DNA from: Collimonas humicola
GTDB taxonomy: Bacteria > Pseudomonadota > Gammaproteobacteria > Burkholderiales > Burkholderiaceae_D
Length of the DNA stretch: 64,000 bases
NCBI RefSeq assembly: GCF_018304945.1
Contig: NZ_JAGQEE010000001.1
Span: 682,001 to 746,000, forward strand
Direction: 5' to 3'
The notes under the pieces are model-generated. The model worked only from the letters and a program-made list of their open reading frames with translations. It had not been told where the DNA came from and did not search any database. A program made the position numbers and the translations under genes. The number at the start of each line of letters is the position of its first letter. The first letter of the stretch is position 1. Positions 35,309 through 45,103 of this stretch are shown here, piece by piece.

Positions 35309-36754
35309 ATGAAAACGGTAGACCACATTTATATCAACGGCAGCTTCATTAAACCTCACGGCAAGGAAGTGCTCGAACTCGTCAATCCGTCGACCCGGGC
35401 TGCCATCGCCCGGGTTACGCTGGCTGACGAGCAGGATGCGCAAGCAGCGATTGCCGCGGCAAAAGCTGCCTACCAGAGCTTTTCGCGCACCAGCAAAGAG
35501 CAGCGCATGGCGTATTTGCAGCGCCTGCACGACGCCGTGGCGGCACGCTCGGAGGAACTGCTGGAGGTCATGATTGAAGAATACGGCGGTCCGCTGCGGA
35601 TCAGCAGGGCGAGCACGCAGCGCGCGGCCGACAGTTTTCTCCAGGCTAGAGAGCTGTTGAAGACTTTCGAGTTCGTCCAGCATGTCGGCATCTCGAAAGT
35701 CGTGCTGGAACCCTTGGGCGTAGTCGGCCTGATTACGCCCTGGAACGCCAGCTACAGCTTCATCTGCAGCAAGCTGGCGATGGCGGTTGCCGCCGGCAGC
35801 ACTGCCGTCATCAAGCCCAGCGAGCTGAGCGCCCTCCAGACCCAGCTGCTGACCGAGTGCCTGCATACGGCCGGATTGCCGCCTGGCGTGATCAATATCG
35901 TGACTGGACGCGGGGCGACGGTAGGCGCAGAGATGACTCGCCATCCCGATATCGCCAAGATTTCGTTCACGGGATCGACGCTGGTCGGGAAAACCATCGC
36001 CCGCGGGGCGGTGGATACCATGAAGCGGGTCACGCTGGAGCTGGGCGGCAAATCGCCCAACCTGATCCTGGACGATGCCGATCTTGCAACAGCCATTCCG
36101 CTGGCCGTGGCAGCGGCGACGGTCAACAGCGGCCAGGCCTGCATGGCGGGAACGCGCCTGATCGTGCCGGAAAGCCGGCTCGATGAAGTCAAGCGCCTGG
36201 CGAAAGATGCGATGCAGTCTTTGCGGGTAGGCAATCCGCGCGACAGCGCCACGGCGATCGGGCCGATGGTGACGCAAACGCAGTATGATCGGGTGCAAGG
36301 CTATATCCGCCTGGGCATAGAAGAAGGCGCGGAATTGCTGACCGGAGGCCCCGGACATCCGGCCGGTCTCGAAAGCGGCTACTTTGTGAAGCCGACCGTG
36401 TTCGCCAACGTCACCATGGATATGCGGATTGCGAAGGAAGAAATTTTCGGGCCGGTGCTGGTGATCCTTAGCTATAAAACCGAGGACGAAGCTATCGAGA
36501 TGGCAAACGATACGATTTACGGCTTGCATGCGTTCGTCAGTTCGTCCGACCTGGGACGGGCGAACCGGGTGGCTGCCCAGATCGTCGCCGGCCGGGTGTT
36601 CATCAACGGCATGTACGATGAACCGCGCGCGCCGTTCGGCGGATTCAAGCAGTCTGGCATCGGCCGCGAATTTGGCCGCTATGGACTGGAGGCCTATCTG
36701 GAACCCAAAGCCGTCATGGGCCACGGTGAAACGAGCAATGAAAATACACAGTAA
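35309..36754 (+). CDS. NAD(P)-dependent aldehyde dehydrogenase
   Basis: A 481-residue aldehyde dehydrogenase. The Rossmann and catalytic motifs are complete: NPSTRAAIARV near the start, LGVVGLITPWNASY, FTGSTLVGKTIA, the catalytic glutamate in LELGGKSPNL and the catalytic cysteine in NSGQACMAGTRL, then KEEIFGPVL and APFGGFKQSGIGREFG. The exact aldehyde is not given by sequence. Its 3' end overlaps an AraC-type regulator, and it follows a TRAP transporter; together they look like an uptake-and-oxidation unit for an organic acid or aldehyde. GGAG precedes the ATG. Confidence 0.93.
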   Translation: MKTVDHIYINGSFIKPHGKEVLELVNPSTRAAIARVTLADEQDAQAAIAAAKAAYQSFSRTSKEQRMAYLQRLHDAVAARSEELLEVMIEEYGGPLRISRASTQRAADSFLQARELLKTFEFVQHVGISKVVLEPLGVVGLITPWNASYSFICSKLAMAVAAGSTAVIKPSELSALQTQLLTECLHTAGLPPGVINIVTGRGATVGAEMTRHPDIAKISFTGSTLVGKTIARGAVDTMKRVTLELGGKSPNLILDDADLATAIPLAVAAATVNSGQACMAGTRLIVPESRLDEVKRLAKDAMQSLRVGNPRDSATAIGPMVTQTQYDRVQGYIRLGIEEGAELLTGGPGHPAGLESGYFVKPTVFANVTMDMRIAKEEIFGPVLVILSYKTEDEAIEMANDTIYGLHAFVSSSDLGRANRVAAQIVAGRVFINGMYDEPRAPFGGFKQSGIGREFGRYGLEAYLEPKAVMGHGETSNENTQ

Positions 36755-37682
36755 CGGCGACAACCCCGGATTCCCGTCCGTCGCGCTGGATCTCCTGCGG
36801 GACGAAGCGCTCAGTCATTTCGGCGGCGTTCCCGAGACCCAGAGGGATGTGCGCACGGCGCTGCCGTATCTCTCGTTCATCCGCTTCACCCGTCCGACCG
36901 AACTCACCAGGGGCATCCTGGAGCCGTCGATGTGCCTGGTGCTGCAAGGGAAGAAAAAGGTCCTCATCGGCAGCGAGATCTCGCACTACGGACGCGGCAG
37001 CTATGTGCTTTCCGCCATCGATATGCCGGTCTCCGGCCAGGTCTCGGACGCCTCGCTTGCCGAGCCCTACCTGGGGGTAAGGATTGCGTTGGATGCCCGG
37101 GAAATTGCGGCGCAGATCATTGAACACAAGCTTGCGGTTCCCAAGAACTCCCAGCCGCGCGCCGCTGCTTATGTGGAAGCCGCGGACGCCGAGCTGCAGG
37201 ATGCCTTCCTGCGGCTGGCAAGGCTGCTGAAGAAACCCCGCGACCTGGCCGTCCTGGCGCCGCTGGTCAAGCAGGAAATCCTGTTTCGCCTCATCAGCGC
37301 CAGGAATGGCGGCCTGCTGGCCCAGACTGTGCTGGCTCACGATCAGGAAAAGGGCGTCAACCAGGCCATCCACTGGATCAAGACCAACTACGCTGAACCG
37401 ATGCACATCGAGAAGCTGGCCAAGACGGTCAGCATGAGCGTGTCCAATCTGCATCATCGTTTCAAGGCCATCACCGTGATGAGTCCTTTGCAATATCAAA
37501 AGCAGGTACGCTTGCTGGAAGCGCGCAAGCTGCTCCTGGGCGGCAGCATCGAAGCGGCCACCGTCGCTTTCAAGGTGGGCTATGAAAGCCCGTCGCAGTT
37601 CAGCCGGGAATATCGCAGGTTGTTCGGCGCCTCGCCGTTGCAAGACATGGAGTACCTGAAGCATCATGAGCTGGATCAATAG
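36738..37682 (+). CDS. AraC-family transcriptional regulator
   Basis: A 314-residue regulator. The N-terminal cupin-like ligand domain (LEPSMCLVLQGKKKVLIGSEISHYGRGSYVLSAIDMPVSG) matches the AraC_N type found beside alcohol and aldehyde dehydrogenases; the C-terminus has two helix-turn-helix units (IEKLAKTVSMSVSNLHHRFK and GSIEAATVAFKVGYESPSQFSREYRRLFG). The ATG at 36738 overlaps the aldehyde dehydrogenase stop by 17 bp, so the regulator is co-transcribed with the gene it probably controls. Confidence 0.9.
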   Translation: MKIHSNGDNPGFPSVALDLLRDEALSHFGGVPETQRDVRTALPYLSFIRFTRPTELTRGILEPSMCLVLQGKKKVLIGSEISHYGRGSYVLSAIDMPVSGQVSDASLAEPYLGVRIALDAREIAAQIIEHKLAVPKNSQPRAAAYVEAADAELQDAFLRLARLLKKPRDLAVLAPLVKQEILFRLISARNGGLLAQTVLAHDQEKGVNQAIHWIKTNYAEPMHIEKLAKTVSMSVSNLHHRFKAITVMSPLQYQKQVRLLEARKLLLGGSIEAATVAFKVGYESPSQFSREYRRLFGASPLQDMEYLKHHELDQ

Positions 37683-37714
37683 CGCCTGGGCCGGCTTGCG
37701 GCCGAATCTGTCAG

Positions 37715-39199
37715 CTAGGAAAATTCTGCCGCGCGGACCAGCAGCGACAGGCGCTTGACCAGAGGCTCGAACAGTTCCGCCGCCGTATTGCCGTATCCCA
37801 GCACCAGGCCGTTGTCTTCGGGACGCGGCTGCAGCGCGAAAGCCGATAGCGGCGAGGGCGCGATGCCGTAGCGCCGGGCTGCCTCCACGATCTTGCGATC
37901 GGGATAACACGCCGGCAACCGTACCGTGAGATGCAGGCCGCAATAGCCGCCTTCGATAGCATGCGGCACTTGCAGGTGCCGGCCCAAGGCCTCGCGCAGC
38001 GCCTGCTGGCGGTCGCGGTAGAGGCGCCGCATGCGTCCCAGGTGGCGGCTGAACTGGCCGCTTTCGATGAATTCCGCCAGCGCCAGCTGTTCGTAACGGT
38101 GGCCGCCGCGCAGCATTTCTTCCAGCGGCGTCTGCAATCCGGCCAGCAGCTCGGCTGGCAGCACCAGGAAGCCCAGCCGCAAGGACGGGAACATGGTCTT
38201 GCTGAAAGTGCCGACGTACAGCACCGGCGCTTGCTCCACCAACCCCTGCATGGCGCCGATGGATTCGCCGGCATGGCGGAATTCGCTGTCGTAGTCGTCT
38301 TCGATGATCCAGGCGTGGCGGCGGCGCGCCTGCGCAATCAGGTCGAGGCGGCGCGCCACTGCCAGCACGGCGCCGGCCGGATATTGATGCGAGGGCGTGG
38401 TATAGATCAGGCGCGGCGGCCGCGATGTCCAGTCCTCTGTGGTTGCGGCCAGCCCTTCCGCATCGACCCGCATGGGGACTATGCGCAGGTCGCCCGCATG
38501 CATGGCGGCCTTGGCGCCACGATAGCCCGGATCCTCGATCCAGCCGGTATCGCCAGGATTGCTCAGCAGGCGCACGCACAGCAGCAGTGCTTCCTGCGCG
38601 CCCTCGGTAATGATCACCTGGGCCGGCTCGCAACGCACGCCGCGCGCCATGCCCAGGTGGCGGGCGATGGCGGTGCGCAGGGCCGGCTCGCCCAGGGGAT
38701 CGCCATAGCCCAGGGCTGCTGAGCCGCCGCGCTGGATCGCGTGGTCAAGCGCGCGGCGCCAGGCCGCCAGCGGAAAATGTGGCAAGGCCGGCGTTCCCGG
38801 GCGTAAGATTGCGCAGGCATCGCTGCGCGGCGCACTTGGCTGGATGCGCGTCAGGCGTTGCGCGATCAGGGGCGCAGGCGGCGCGTCAGGTGCTTTGCGC
38901 GGAGAAAGCGACCGCGGCGGCCGCGGCAAGGCCGCGACCCTGGTTCCCTGGCGGTCGGGCTGCACATACCCTTCGGCGGCAAGCAGATCGTAGGCGGCGG
39001 TTACCGTGTTGCGTGAAATCGACAGCGCCTCGGCCAAGGCGCGCGAACCCGGCAGGCGGCTTCCAGCCATCAGGCCGCCGTCCAGGATGGCTTCCTTGAT
39101 GCGCCGGTATAGCTGCCGTTGCATGGGTGCTGCATCGCGGTCTTTGTCCAGCGGGGCTTCGAGCAAGGCTTGCGGCACGAGAACTGAGGAGGTCGTCAT
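37715..39199 (-). CDS. MocR/PdxR-type regulator (GntR HTH with aminotransferase domain)
   Basis: A 494-residue regulator, second of its kind in the window. The GntR helix-turn-helix reads LYRRIKEAILDGGLMAGSRLPGSRALAEALSISRNTVTAAYDLL; the aminotransferase-like part has YDSEFRHAG and the PLP lysine in VGTFSKTMFPSLRLGFL. The start at ATG 39199 removes an implausible 190-residue extension that an open frame would allow. It is divergent from a GNAT acetyltransferase gene with a 138-bp gap and probably regulates it. Confidence 0.88.
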   Translation of the reverse strand: MTTSSVLVPQALLEAPLDKDRDAAPMQRQLYRRIKEAILDGGLMAGSRLPGSRALAEALSISRNTVTAAYDLLAAEGYVQPDRQGTRVAALPRPPRSLSPRKAPDAPPAPLIAQRLTRIQPSAPRSDACAILRPGTPALPHFPLAAWRRALDHAIQRGGSAALGYGDPLGEPALRTAIARHLGMARGVRCEPAQVIITEGAQEALLLCVRLLSNPGDTGWIEDPGYRGAKAAMHAGDLRIVPMRVDAEGLAATTEDWTSRPPRLIYTTPSHQYPAGAVLAVARRLDLIAQARRRHAWIIEDDYDSEFRHAGESIGAMQGLVEQAPVLYVGTFSKTMFPSLRLGFLVLPAELLAGLQTPLEEMLRGGHRYEQLALAEFIESGQFSRHLGRMRRLYRDRQQALREALGRHLQVPHAIEGGYCGLHLTVRLPACYPDRKIVEAARRYGIAPSPLSAFALQPRPEDNGLVLGYGNTAAELFEPLVKRLSLLVRAAEFS

Positions 39200-39337
39200 G
39201 GAAAAGGCGGGAGGGTTTGAGCGAGATCGCGTGGCACTATGAAATATACCTGATGTGGCACTTTTTCTGGAGCCACGAAACGGGTACTTTAGCACATGCC
39301 CTGCACACGCCGGGCTTGACCAGCCAAGGAACCGCAT

Positions 39338-40063
39338 ATGACCAGCATCTTGAACCAGTACCAGCAACCGATAGGCGCAGCCGTACCCGGCTGGACCCCG
39401 CGCGCGCGGCCGCCGCGCCAGCCGATTGAAGGACGCTACTGCCGCCTCGAAGCGCTGGATCCGCAGCGCCATGCGGCAGAGCTGTACGAGGCCTACAGCC
39501 AGGCGGCGGATGAGCGCGACTGGACCTATCTGTCGACCGGCCCGTTCGCCGATGCCGCCGGCTACCTCGAATACGCCGAGCGCGCCGCCGCCAGCACCGA
39601 TCCCTTGCACTACGCCGTCATCGAGCGCCAGAGCGGGAAGGCGGTCGGCACCCTGGCGCTGATGCGGATCGACCCGGCCAACGGCGTCATCGAAGTCGGG
39701 TTTGTCACGTTCTCGCCGCTCTTGAAGCGCACGCCTGTTTCTAGCGAAGCCCAGTACCTGCTGATGAAGCACGTGTTCGATGAGCTGGGCTACCGGCGCT
39801 ACGAATGGAAATGCGACAGCCTGAACGCACCTTCGCGCCAGGCGGCCGCGCGGCTCGGTTTCCAGTTCGAGGGCATATTCCGCCAGGCCGTGGTCTACAA
39901 GGGGCGCAACCGCGATACCGCCTGGTTCGCCATCATCGATCGCGAATGGCCGGCGCTGCGCACGGCCTTTGAAACGTGGCTGGCGCCGGAAAATTTCGAC
40001 GCCCAGGGGCAGCAGCGGCTATCCCTGACGCAGATACGCGCCGTGCAATCCATCGCCGGCTAG
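39338..40063 (+). CDS. GNAT-family N-acetyltransferase
   Basis: A 241-residue acetyltransferase similar in layout to RimJ/RimL-type enzymes: GRYCRLEALDPQRHAAELYEAYSQ, then AVIERQSGKAVGTLALMRIDPANGVIEVGFVTFSPLL and the acetyl-CoA region YEWKCDSLNAPSRQAAARLGFQFEGIFRQ. The acceptor, an amino group of a protein or small molecule, is unknown. AAGGAACC precedes the ATG. Divergent from the MocR-type gene. Confidence 0.9.
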   Translation: MTSILNQYQQPIGAAVPGWTPRARPPRQPIEGRYCRLEALDPQRHAAELYEAYSQAADERDWTYLSTGPFADAAGYLEYAERAAASTDPLHYAVIERQSGKAVGTLALMRIDPANGVIEVGFVTFSPLLKRTPVSSEAQYLLMKHVFDELGYRRYEWKCDSLNAPSRQAAARLGFQFEGIFRQAVVYKGRNRDTAWFAIIDREWPALRTAFETWLAPENFDAQGQQRLSLTQIRAVQSIAG

Positions 40064-40424
40064 TTCCGCTGCTCGCCATGGTTTTACTATAAAAGCTTGC
40101 GCGCCGCGCCCTCCGGCGCCAAGGTCGTAGTGCCCTGAGCCGCCGCCGCTGCCGGGAACATTGCAGCCGGTGCAGCTGGATTCGCCGCTGCAATGCGGCA
40201 TGCAGCAGCTTTAATTTGAATATCATGAGGTCTCCATCGTTGTAGAATAATTTTGTGTACAACGATTCAGAGTGCCGCTGTTGATGGCCATGCGGCCTTG
40301 ACTTGGCTCAGGTTTTTTAAAAACAGATGTCGTGCAAGGCATTGAATGAACAGCTTTCGCGGCTAATTTGCGGCCTCGCTGAGATTCATGCCTTGCGTCA
40401 TCGCTAAAATGGAAGAGTTCATCC
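40064..40424. other. Intergenic region with a 9-bp inverted repeat
   Basis: No gene is supported. Inverted arms ATCGTTGTA (40236-40244) and TACAACGAT (40258-40266) surround 13 AT-rich bases and resemble the operator-like site ahead of dctP. It lies about 160 bp upstream of the racemase start and may control it. Confidence 0.4.
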
Positions 40425-41141
40425 ATGCCACTGCATATAGGCATCGTCGGTTGCTCCGCCGAGGGCGCGGCTCTCTGCTACCGGACTATCTGTGAAGAGG
40501 GCGCTCAGGCGCTCGGGCCGTATGCCCACCCGGAAGTGTCGATGCACACACCGTCGCTGGCCGGATACGTGCATTGCCTGGAACGCGGCGACCTCGATGG
40601 CGTGGCAAGCCTGATGCTGTCGTCCGCAGAAAAACTGGCAGCGGCCGGCGCAGACTTCTTGATCTGTCCGGACAACACCATCCACCAAGCCTTCGCCCTG
40701 GTCCAGCCGCGCTCTCCGTTGCCATGGCTGCATATTGCCGACGTCGCCGCCGAAGCCGCTGTCGCGCAGGGTTTCAGGAAAGTGGGCGTCACCGGTACGC
40801 GCTGGCTGCTCGACAGCCAGGTATACCCGGACGCTCTGAGTGCGAAGGGGCTCGATTGCGTGCTACCCAGCCATGATGAACGCGTGCGGATCGGCCGCAT
40901 CATCATGGATGAACTGGTGCACGGCGTCTTCAAGGCAGACAGCGTGGCCTGCTTTCAACGCGTCATCGCCGGGCTGAAAGAGCGGGGCTGCGACAGCGTC
41001 ATCCTTGGCTGCACAGAGATACCGCTGATTATCAACGACCATAATTCACCGTTGCCAACGCTGGACACTACCAGGTTGCTGGCGCGCGCCGCCTTGCACA
41101 AAGCGACAGCAGCGCAGGTAATGTCGCATTCAAAACAATAA
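40425..41141 (+). CDS. Aspartate/glutamate racemase family protein
   Basis: A 238-residue two-domain racemase. Both catalytic cysteines are present: FLICPDNTIHQAF in the first domain and VILGCTEIPLII in the second. The N-terminus IGIVGCSAEGAALCYRTIC is typical for aspartate-type racemases. Which amino acid it acts on is not clear. It is 17 bp upstream of the FGE-like gene and the two may be co-transcribed. Confidence 0.88.
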   Translation: MPLHIGIVGCSAEGAALCYRTICEEGAQALGPYAHPEVSMHTPSLAGYVHCLERGDLDGVASLMLSSAEKLAAAGADFLICPDNTIHQAFALVQPRSPLPWLHIADVAAEAAVAQGFRKVGVTGTRWLLDSQVYPDALSAKGLDCVLPSHDERVRIGRIIMDELVHGVFKADSVACFQRVIAGLKERGCDSVILGCTEIPLIINDHNSPLPTLDTTRLLARAALHKATAAQVMSHSKQ

Positions 41142-41158
41142 ACCCCGCCCATGCCGCC

Positions 41159-41881
41159 ATGATGAAGAAAATCGCACATTTATCGGAAACATCAGAAACA
41201 TCAGAAACAAGCGATCTGCAAACAGTACAAATCCCCGCGGGGACTATTGCAATGCGGGATGACAGAACCGGCCGCAAATGGCTGGTTGAACTGGCGCCGT
41301 ATGCGATTGGCCGCTATCCCGTCACCCAGGCGCAATATGCAGAGATAACCGGGTTGCGGCCTTCGTCATATGCCGGCGCTCGCAGTCCGGTAGAGAATGT
41401 CTCCTGGATTGACGCCGTCCGCTTCTGCAACTTGCTGTCAAGGGCTGCAGGCCTTGACGACAGCTACAAAATCCATGATGACGAAACGGGAGCCTCTCTT
41501 GTTGCGGAAAGCCGCGGTTATCGCCTGCCGACCGAAGCCGAGTGGGAATACGCATGCCGCGCCGGAACAAACGGCCCCAGGTACGGCGAACTCGACGATA
41601 TCGCCTGGTATCGAGAAAACTCCGCGCAGCGTACGCACGAAGTAGGGCAGAAGCGGCCCAATGACTGGGGACTTTACGACACGCTAGGCAACGTTTGGGA
41701 GTGGTGCGCGGATCAATACGATCCCGAGGTCTATGGTTCGTATCGTGTGTTTCGTGGCGGTGGCTGGTCCGATCTTGAAAGAGGCTGCCTGGCCACGAAC
41801 CGCCGCCGCAGCCATCCCACATTTGCCATCGACGATCTGGGTTTCCGGGTTGCACGCTCGCTTGACGTCAGCCGCAGGTGA
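41159..41881 (+). CDS. SUMF1/formylglycine-generating-enzyme-like protein
   Basis: A 240-residue FGE-sulfatase-fold protein: YAIGRYPVTQAQYAEITG, PVENVSWIDAVRFCNLLS, GYRLPTEAEWEYACRAGT, DTLGNVWEWCADQYDP and FRGGGWSD. These are the conserved blocks of the family. The two active-site cysteines of true formylglycine-generating enzymes are not evident in the C-terminal block, so it may be a non-sulfatase member. No sulfatase gene is nearby. The N-terminus has a triple Ser-Glu-Thr repeat from a 9-bp tandem repeat at about 41181-41210. Confidence 0.85.
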   Translation: MMKKIAHLSETSETSETSDLQTVQIPAGTIAMRDDRTGRKWLVELAPYAIGRYPVTQAQYAEITGLRPSSYAGARSPVENVSWIDAVRFCNLLSRAAGLDDSYKIHDDETGASLVAESRGYRLPTEAEWEYACRAGTNGPRYGELDDIAWYRENSAQRTHEVGQKRPNDWGLYDTLGNVWEWCADQYDPEVYGSYRVFRGGGWSDLERGCLATNRRRSHPTFAIDDLGFRVARSLDVSRR

Positions 41882-42392
41882 TCCCGCGCACCAACGTTAC
41901 AGCGGGCGTAGAGAATGCGCCGAGAACCCATATTAAATTCGTCCCCAATCTAGGCGCGCATACGCCGCAATTCGGCGAAAACCATATCTGGTAAAATATA
42001 CAGATCTGTCTGTTTGTCGGCAGTTGAACCCCTTGTTTCTCGGTATGATCGCCGGATCCGGTTGTCAGCTCCGATGGATATGCGGTTCGGCAAGCCGCGA
42101 ATTTTTGCGAAGCTTGATTCATCGAGATGCAATCTGCGATCCGCCTTGCGAAACGTATCTCCCTGTGCTTTTTGACAGCCATACAACGGTATATAGATGC
42201 AGTAGAATAAAATTTCTGCTTTGTGGGCTTAATTACGTGAGACTGGTCTTGTTGAAATTTCTCAATTGAATTTCAGGGACGACAAGAAGAATTCGATGAG
42301 CAAAAAAACAGCCGGACTTTCGCCAATTGCCCGGCACACCATTCAGCTTGCTCAATGGATCTAAGTTATTTAACGATTGAATCAGGAAAAAA
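41882..42392. other. Intergenic region, no confident gene
   Basis: Open frames here are short and unconvincing. A 22-codon frame at 42296-42364 (starting MSKKTAGLSPIARH) lies just before the XRE gene but has no clear ribosome site. The DNA is less GC-rich than the flanks. An operator-like palindrome is at 41998-42015. Confidence 0.4.
41998..42015. promoter_or_regulatory. Operator-like site, near-copy of the one at 158-175
   Basis: Read on the minus strand this is AAACAGACAGATCTGTAT, which differs by one base from the site at 158-175 and is likewise followed by a TATATT -10-like box. Both look like promoters under one palindrome-binding repressor, but no obvious gene starts downstream of either. 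Confidence 0.35.
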
Positions 42393-42764
42393 ATGAAATT
42401 AACGCCATATGGATTATGCGTAAGAAAGATTCGATTGGAGCTAGGCCTTGCTCTGAAAGATATGGCCGCATCCTTATCCGTGAGCTCTGCTTACCTGAGT
42501 TCGATTGAACTCGGAGAAAAGGCGCTTAGTTACAAGATCGGAGACCAGGCGCTTGCTTTTCTAGCGCCAAAAATCAGCGTGGAACAATATGACGAGCTGC
42601 AGACAGCACTCGCCCAATCGATGAAAGCGGTTCCTGTTTCCGAGTTGCAGGTCGACGAGCGAAATCTTGTAGCTGCTTTCGCCCGGAAAGTGAGTGACGG
42701 GAAAGGAGTGCCGGAGGAGGTGTTGAAGTGGCTGAAATCCGGAGAGGTCGATGATGTCCACTGA
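42393..42764 (+). CDS. XRE-family helix-turn-helix regulator
   Basis: A 123-residue protein with an N-terminal HTH: YGLCVRKIRLELGLALKDMAASLSVSSAYLSSIELGEKALSYKIGDQ. The C-terminal half is a charged helical region. Regulators of this shape often precede an ImmA/IrrE-type peptidase gene starting at their stop; here a frame does start at the overlapping ATG (42752) but stops after 17 codons, so any partner is lost. The protein is AT-richer in codons than the core genes and may be acquired DNA. Confidence 0.82.
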   Translation: MKLTPYGLCVRKIRLELGLALKDMAASLSVSSAYLSSIELGEKALSYKIGDQALAFLAPKISVEQYDELQTALAQSMKAVPVSELQVDERNLVAAFARKVSDGKGVPEEVLKWLKSGEVDDVH

Positions 42765-42931
42765 TGATGCACCTTGTAGTGCAAGCAGGAGGCAACTCCC
42801 AAGCTGAACAAGCGCCAGGTCTTGCAAGGCATCCGTTTTATGCTGCTGACCGACCCGTTGTCACGCCCCCCCCTGCAAGTTGAAGAGCAGGGGGCGGACA
42901 TCGGCCCGGAACGCACACTACGGCACGCCAA

Positions 42932-43561
42932 TCAAAGTAGTTTGCATGCCTCGTCGAAATCGAGGCGAGGGCTGCGCGGGAACAGCTTGTCCGGGTCGCC
43001 GTAACCCAGATTGCACAGAAAATTGGTTTTAATGTGACTGTCCGGGAAATACTCATACCCGAAGTTCGACGATGTCGCATCGGGGAAAAACTCGTGATCC
43101 ACTTTCACCTGGTCGAATCCTGACATCGGTCCGCAATCCAATCCGAGGGCGCGTGCCGCCAGCATGAAATACGCTCCCTGCAGGGAACTGTTGCGCCTCG
43201 CCGTGACGCCAGCGAGCTCCGGCGTATCGGCAAACCAGGCGCGTGCGTCGGCATGCGGGAATAGTTTGGGCAACTGCTCATAGAATTTTCCGTCGTAACC
43301 AATGATGGCCGTGACCGGCGCCGCCATGGTCTTATCCACATTTCCAGGGGCCAACGCAGGCCGCAGCCGTTCCTTGGCTTCCGCTGTCCGCAAGAACAAA
43401 ATCCGTGCCGGCGAACAATTGGCGCTGGTCGGCCCCCATTTCATTACATCGTAAAGACGACGCAGAATATCGTCGCTTACTGGCTTATCCAGCCACGCAT
43501 TATGAGTGCGGGCTTTAAAAAACAGCAGGTCTAGTCCTTCTTCGCTTAATTGCTGGCTCAT
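42932..43561 (-). CDS. Nitroreductase family protein, RutE-like
   Basis: A 209-residue FMN oxidoreductase. Blocks [54 protein letters not shown] and [22 protein letters not shown] match RutE, the malonic semialdehyde reductase branch. The other rut genes are not nearby, so the role may be general quinone, nitro or semialdehyde reduction. The ATG at 43561 has GAGGGAAAG upstream; the longer frame to 43726 has no site. Confidence 0.88.
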   Translation of the reverse strand: MSQQLSEEGLDLLFFKARTHNAWLDKPVSDDILRRLYDVMKWGPTSANCSPARILFLRTAEAKERLRPALAPGNVDKTMAAPVTAIIGYDGKFYEQLPKLFPHADARAWFADTPELAGVTARRNSSLQGAYFMLAARALGLDCGPMSGFDQVKVDHEFFPDATSSNFGYEYFPDSHIKTNFLCNLGYGDPDKLFPRSPRLDFDEACKLL

Positions 43562-43752
43562 GGTCTTTCCCTCAATGTTGGTCAGATTGATCGGTGCGTT
43601 CAGTACACCAGTATAGTTGGCAGGAATGAAAATGGAATAGCTGTCTGATTCTGTAGTTGGGCAGCAATCGGGGAAGGACATGGTCCAAATTAACGCATCA
43701 GGCTGCAAACTGCATGCAACCTGCAACCGGAATCATTCCGGTTGCGGTGCTG

Positions 43753-44394
43753 CTACCAACGCAGGAAACGCGGCCCGCAAAGCGCTCCGACCAGGGTCGG
43801 AATCAGCATGCCCAGCACATACCAGACACCCCAGAACGGCACGCCCATTTCCGGACAGTGCAGGCAGTAAGCGACGGTGGCGATTGCACCGGACAGGAGG
43901 CCAGCGGCCGCACCAGCCAAGCGCAAGCGTGTCGGCGCCAACCTGCGCATGGCCCAGAATACGGCGATCAGCGAGGGCGCCGACAGCAGCGCAATATTGA
44001 ACGGACAACTGCGCCAGGTCGCGCCCATGAGCAAGGAAGCCCGCAGCTCCGGCGGCGCCGACCAGAGGATCAATCCGGAGGCGCTCCACACCAGCAGCAG
44101 CGGCAATGCCAAGGCTGGCCCGGCATGGCCCGCGGCCAGGCCGGGACGCGCCAGGCGTGAAGCCAGCAGCAGGGCGGCAGCGCCCAACAGAAGCGGGAAG
44201 GCCAGTTTGAGCCAGAACAGGGGAGTGCCGAGCATGGCGTGGATATCCGGCCGCACGCCGTAAAGCAGCACGGTCAGGATGACAGAGCCCAGGCCGCCCA
44301 GCAGCAGCGCGCGGCCGAAGCTTTTGGCAGATGCGTGACGGTCCACCGGCGCTACGCCGGCCGCCAATAAGGAAACAAAGTCGTCTGTTTTCAT
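43753..44394 (-). CDS. nrsF: NrsF-type (DUF1109) anti-sigma factor, copy 1
   Basis: A 213-residue inner-membrane protein with about six hydrophobic helices, ending [28 protein letters not shown], typical of NrsF. The family holds an ECF sigma factor inactive until a signal such as copper or oxidative stress. Cysteines in SCPFNIALL and CLHCPEMG may be the sensing residues. Its ATG overlaps the stop of the sigma factor gene (ATGA). A paralogue of the same length sits at 45104-45745. Confidence 0.88.
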   Translation of the reverse strand: MKTDDFVSLLAAGVAPVDRHASAKSFGRALLLGGLGSVILTVLLYGVRPDIHAMLGTPLFWLKLAFPLLLGAAALLLASRLARPGLAAGHAGPALALPLLLVWSASGLILWSAPPELRASLLMGATWRSCPFNIALLSAPSLIAVFWAMRRLAPTRLRLAGAAAGLLSGAIATVAYCLHCPEMGVPFWGVWYVLGMLIPTLVGALCGPRFLRW

Positions 44395-44963
44395 GCCAAA
44401 CCTCTGATTTTCGCCGCTAATGCCTTCAGGCCGCGGTGCACGCCTATTTTAACTGCGGACTCTGACAGGCCGGTGAGCTGTGCCGTTTCCGCCACTGACA
44501 AGCCTTCCAGTTTGACGTGCACGATCGGCAGGCGTTGACGGTCCGGCAATAATTCAAGCAATTTGCCGATATCGCGCTTGGCGGCTGCAGGCTGTTCGTC
44601 GCTGGCGGTAAAAATCTCCAGGTAATCGTCGAGCGGTTCATTCAAAGCCTCGTGGCGTGACCGCGCGCGCAGGAAATCGCTCAGCTTGTAGCGGGCAATC
44701 GCGTAGACCCAGGCTGTCAGGGGCTGGTCGGCGCGGAAGGTGTGTCGGCCGTTATGCACCGCCAGCAAGGTTTCCTGCACCACGTCCTCCACGTCGTCCT
44801 GCAGGTGATATAGGCGCTTTCTCAGGAAAGCACGCAAGCGCCTGCTCAGTTCGTCCAGGAAGCTGCGGTATGCCGCTGCATCGCCGTCCAGCCCCGCGAG
44901 CAGCAGCATTTTCAAGCGCTCTTCTATCGGCTGCATGGCTTCTGTTTCGCTTATTCGCTTCAT
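44391..44963 (-). CDS. ECF RNA polymerase sigma factor, SigF-like
   Basis: A 190-residue ECF sigma factor. Region 2: [53 protein letters not shown]; region 4: [44 protein letters not shown]. Coupled by overlap to the NrsF gene, its cognate anti-sigma. In Caulobacter the SigF-NrsF pair turns on bufferin operons; the same arrangement with bufABC is seen here. An internal ATG at 44936 is a second possible start. Confidence 0.92.
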   Translation of the reverse strand: MKRISETEAMQPIEERLKMLLLAGLDGDAAAYRSFLDELSRRLRAFLRKRLYHLQDDVEDVVQETLLAVHNGRHTFRADQPLTAWVYAIARYKLSDFLRARSRHEALNEPLDDYLEIFTASDEQPAAAKRDIGKLLELLPDRQRLPIVHVKLEGLSVAETAQLTGLSESAVKIGVHRGLKALAAKIRGLA

Positions 44964-45103
44964 GGCATTTTGATTAAAACGAACCTTAATTCAGTCGGAG
45001 GGAGGCTTGTGTTGCCGATCGTCGCGGCGACCGGCAAGAGTGGAGATTAGCTCATCGTCGCCGCTTTATTCCGTTGTGACAAGAGAAACCGCCGTAGCGG
45101 CGT

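Noticed and set aside
36714-38633. 639-codon minus-strand frame spanning the AraC gene and part of the MocR gene
   Set aside because: It is in a different frame from the clear MocR regulator on that strand and antisense to the AraC gene; the product has no family features.
42780-42860. Possible transposase fragment (KLNKRQVLQGIRFMLLTD)
   Set aside because: Faint resemblance only, about 20 codons, with no flanking repeats.
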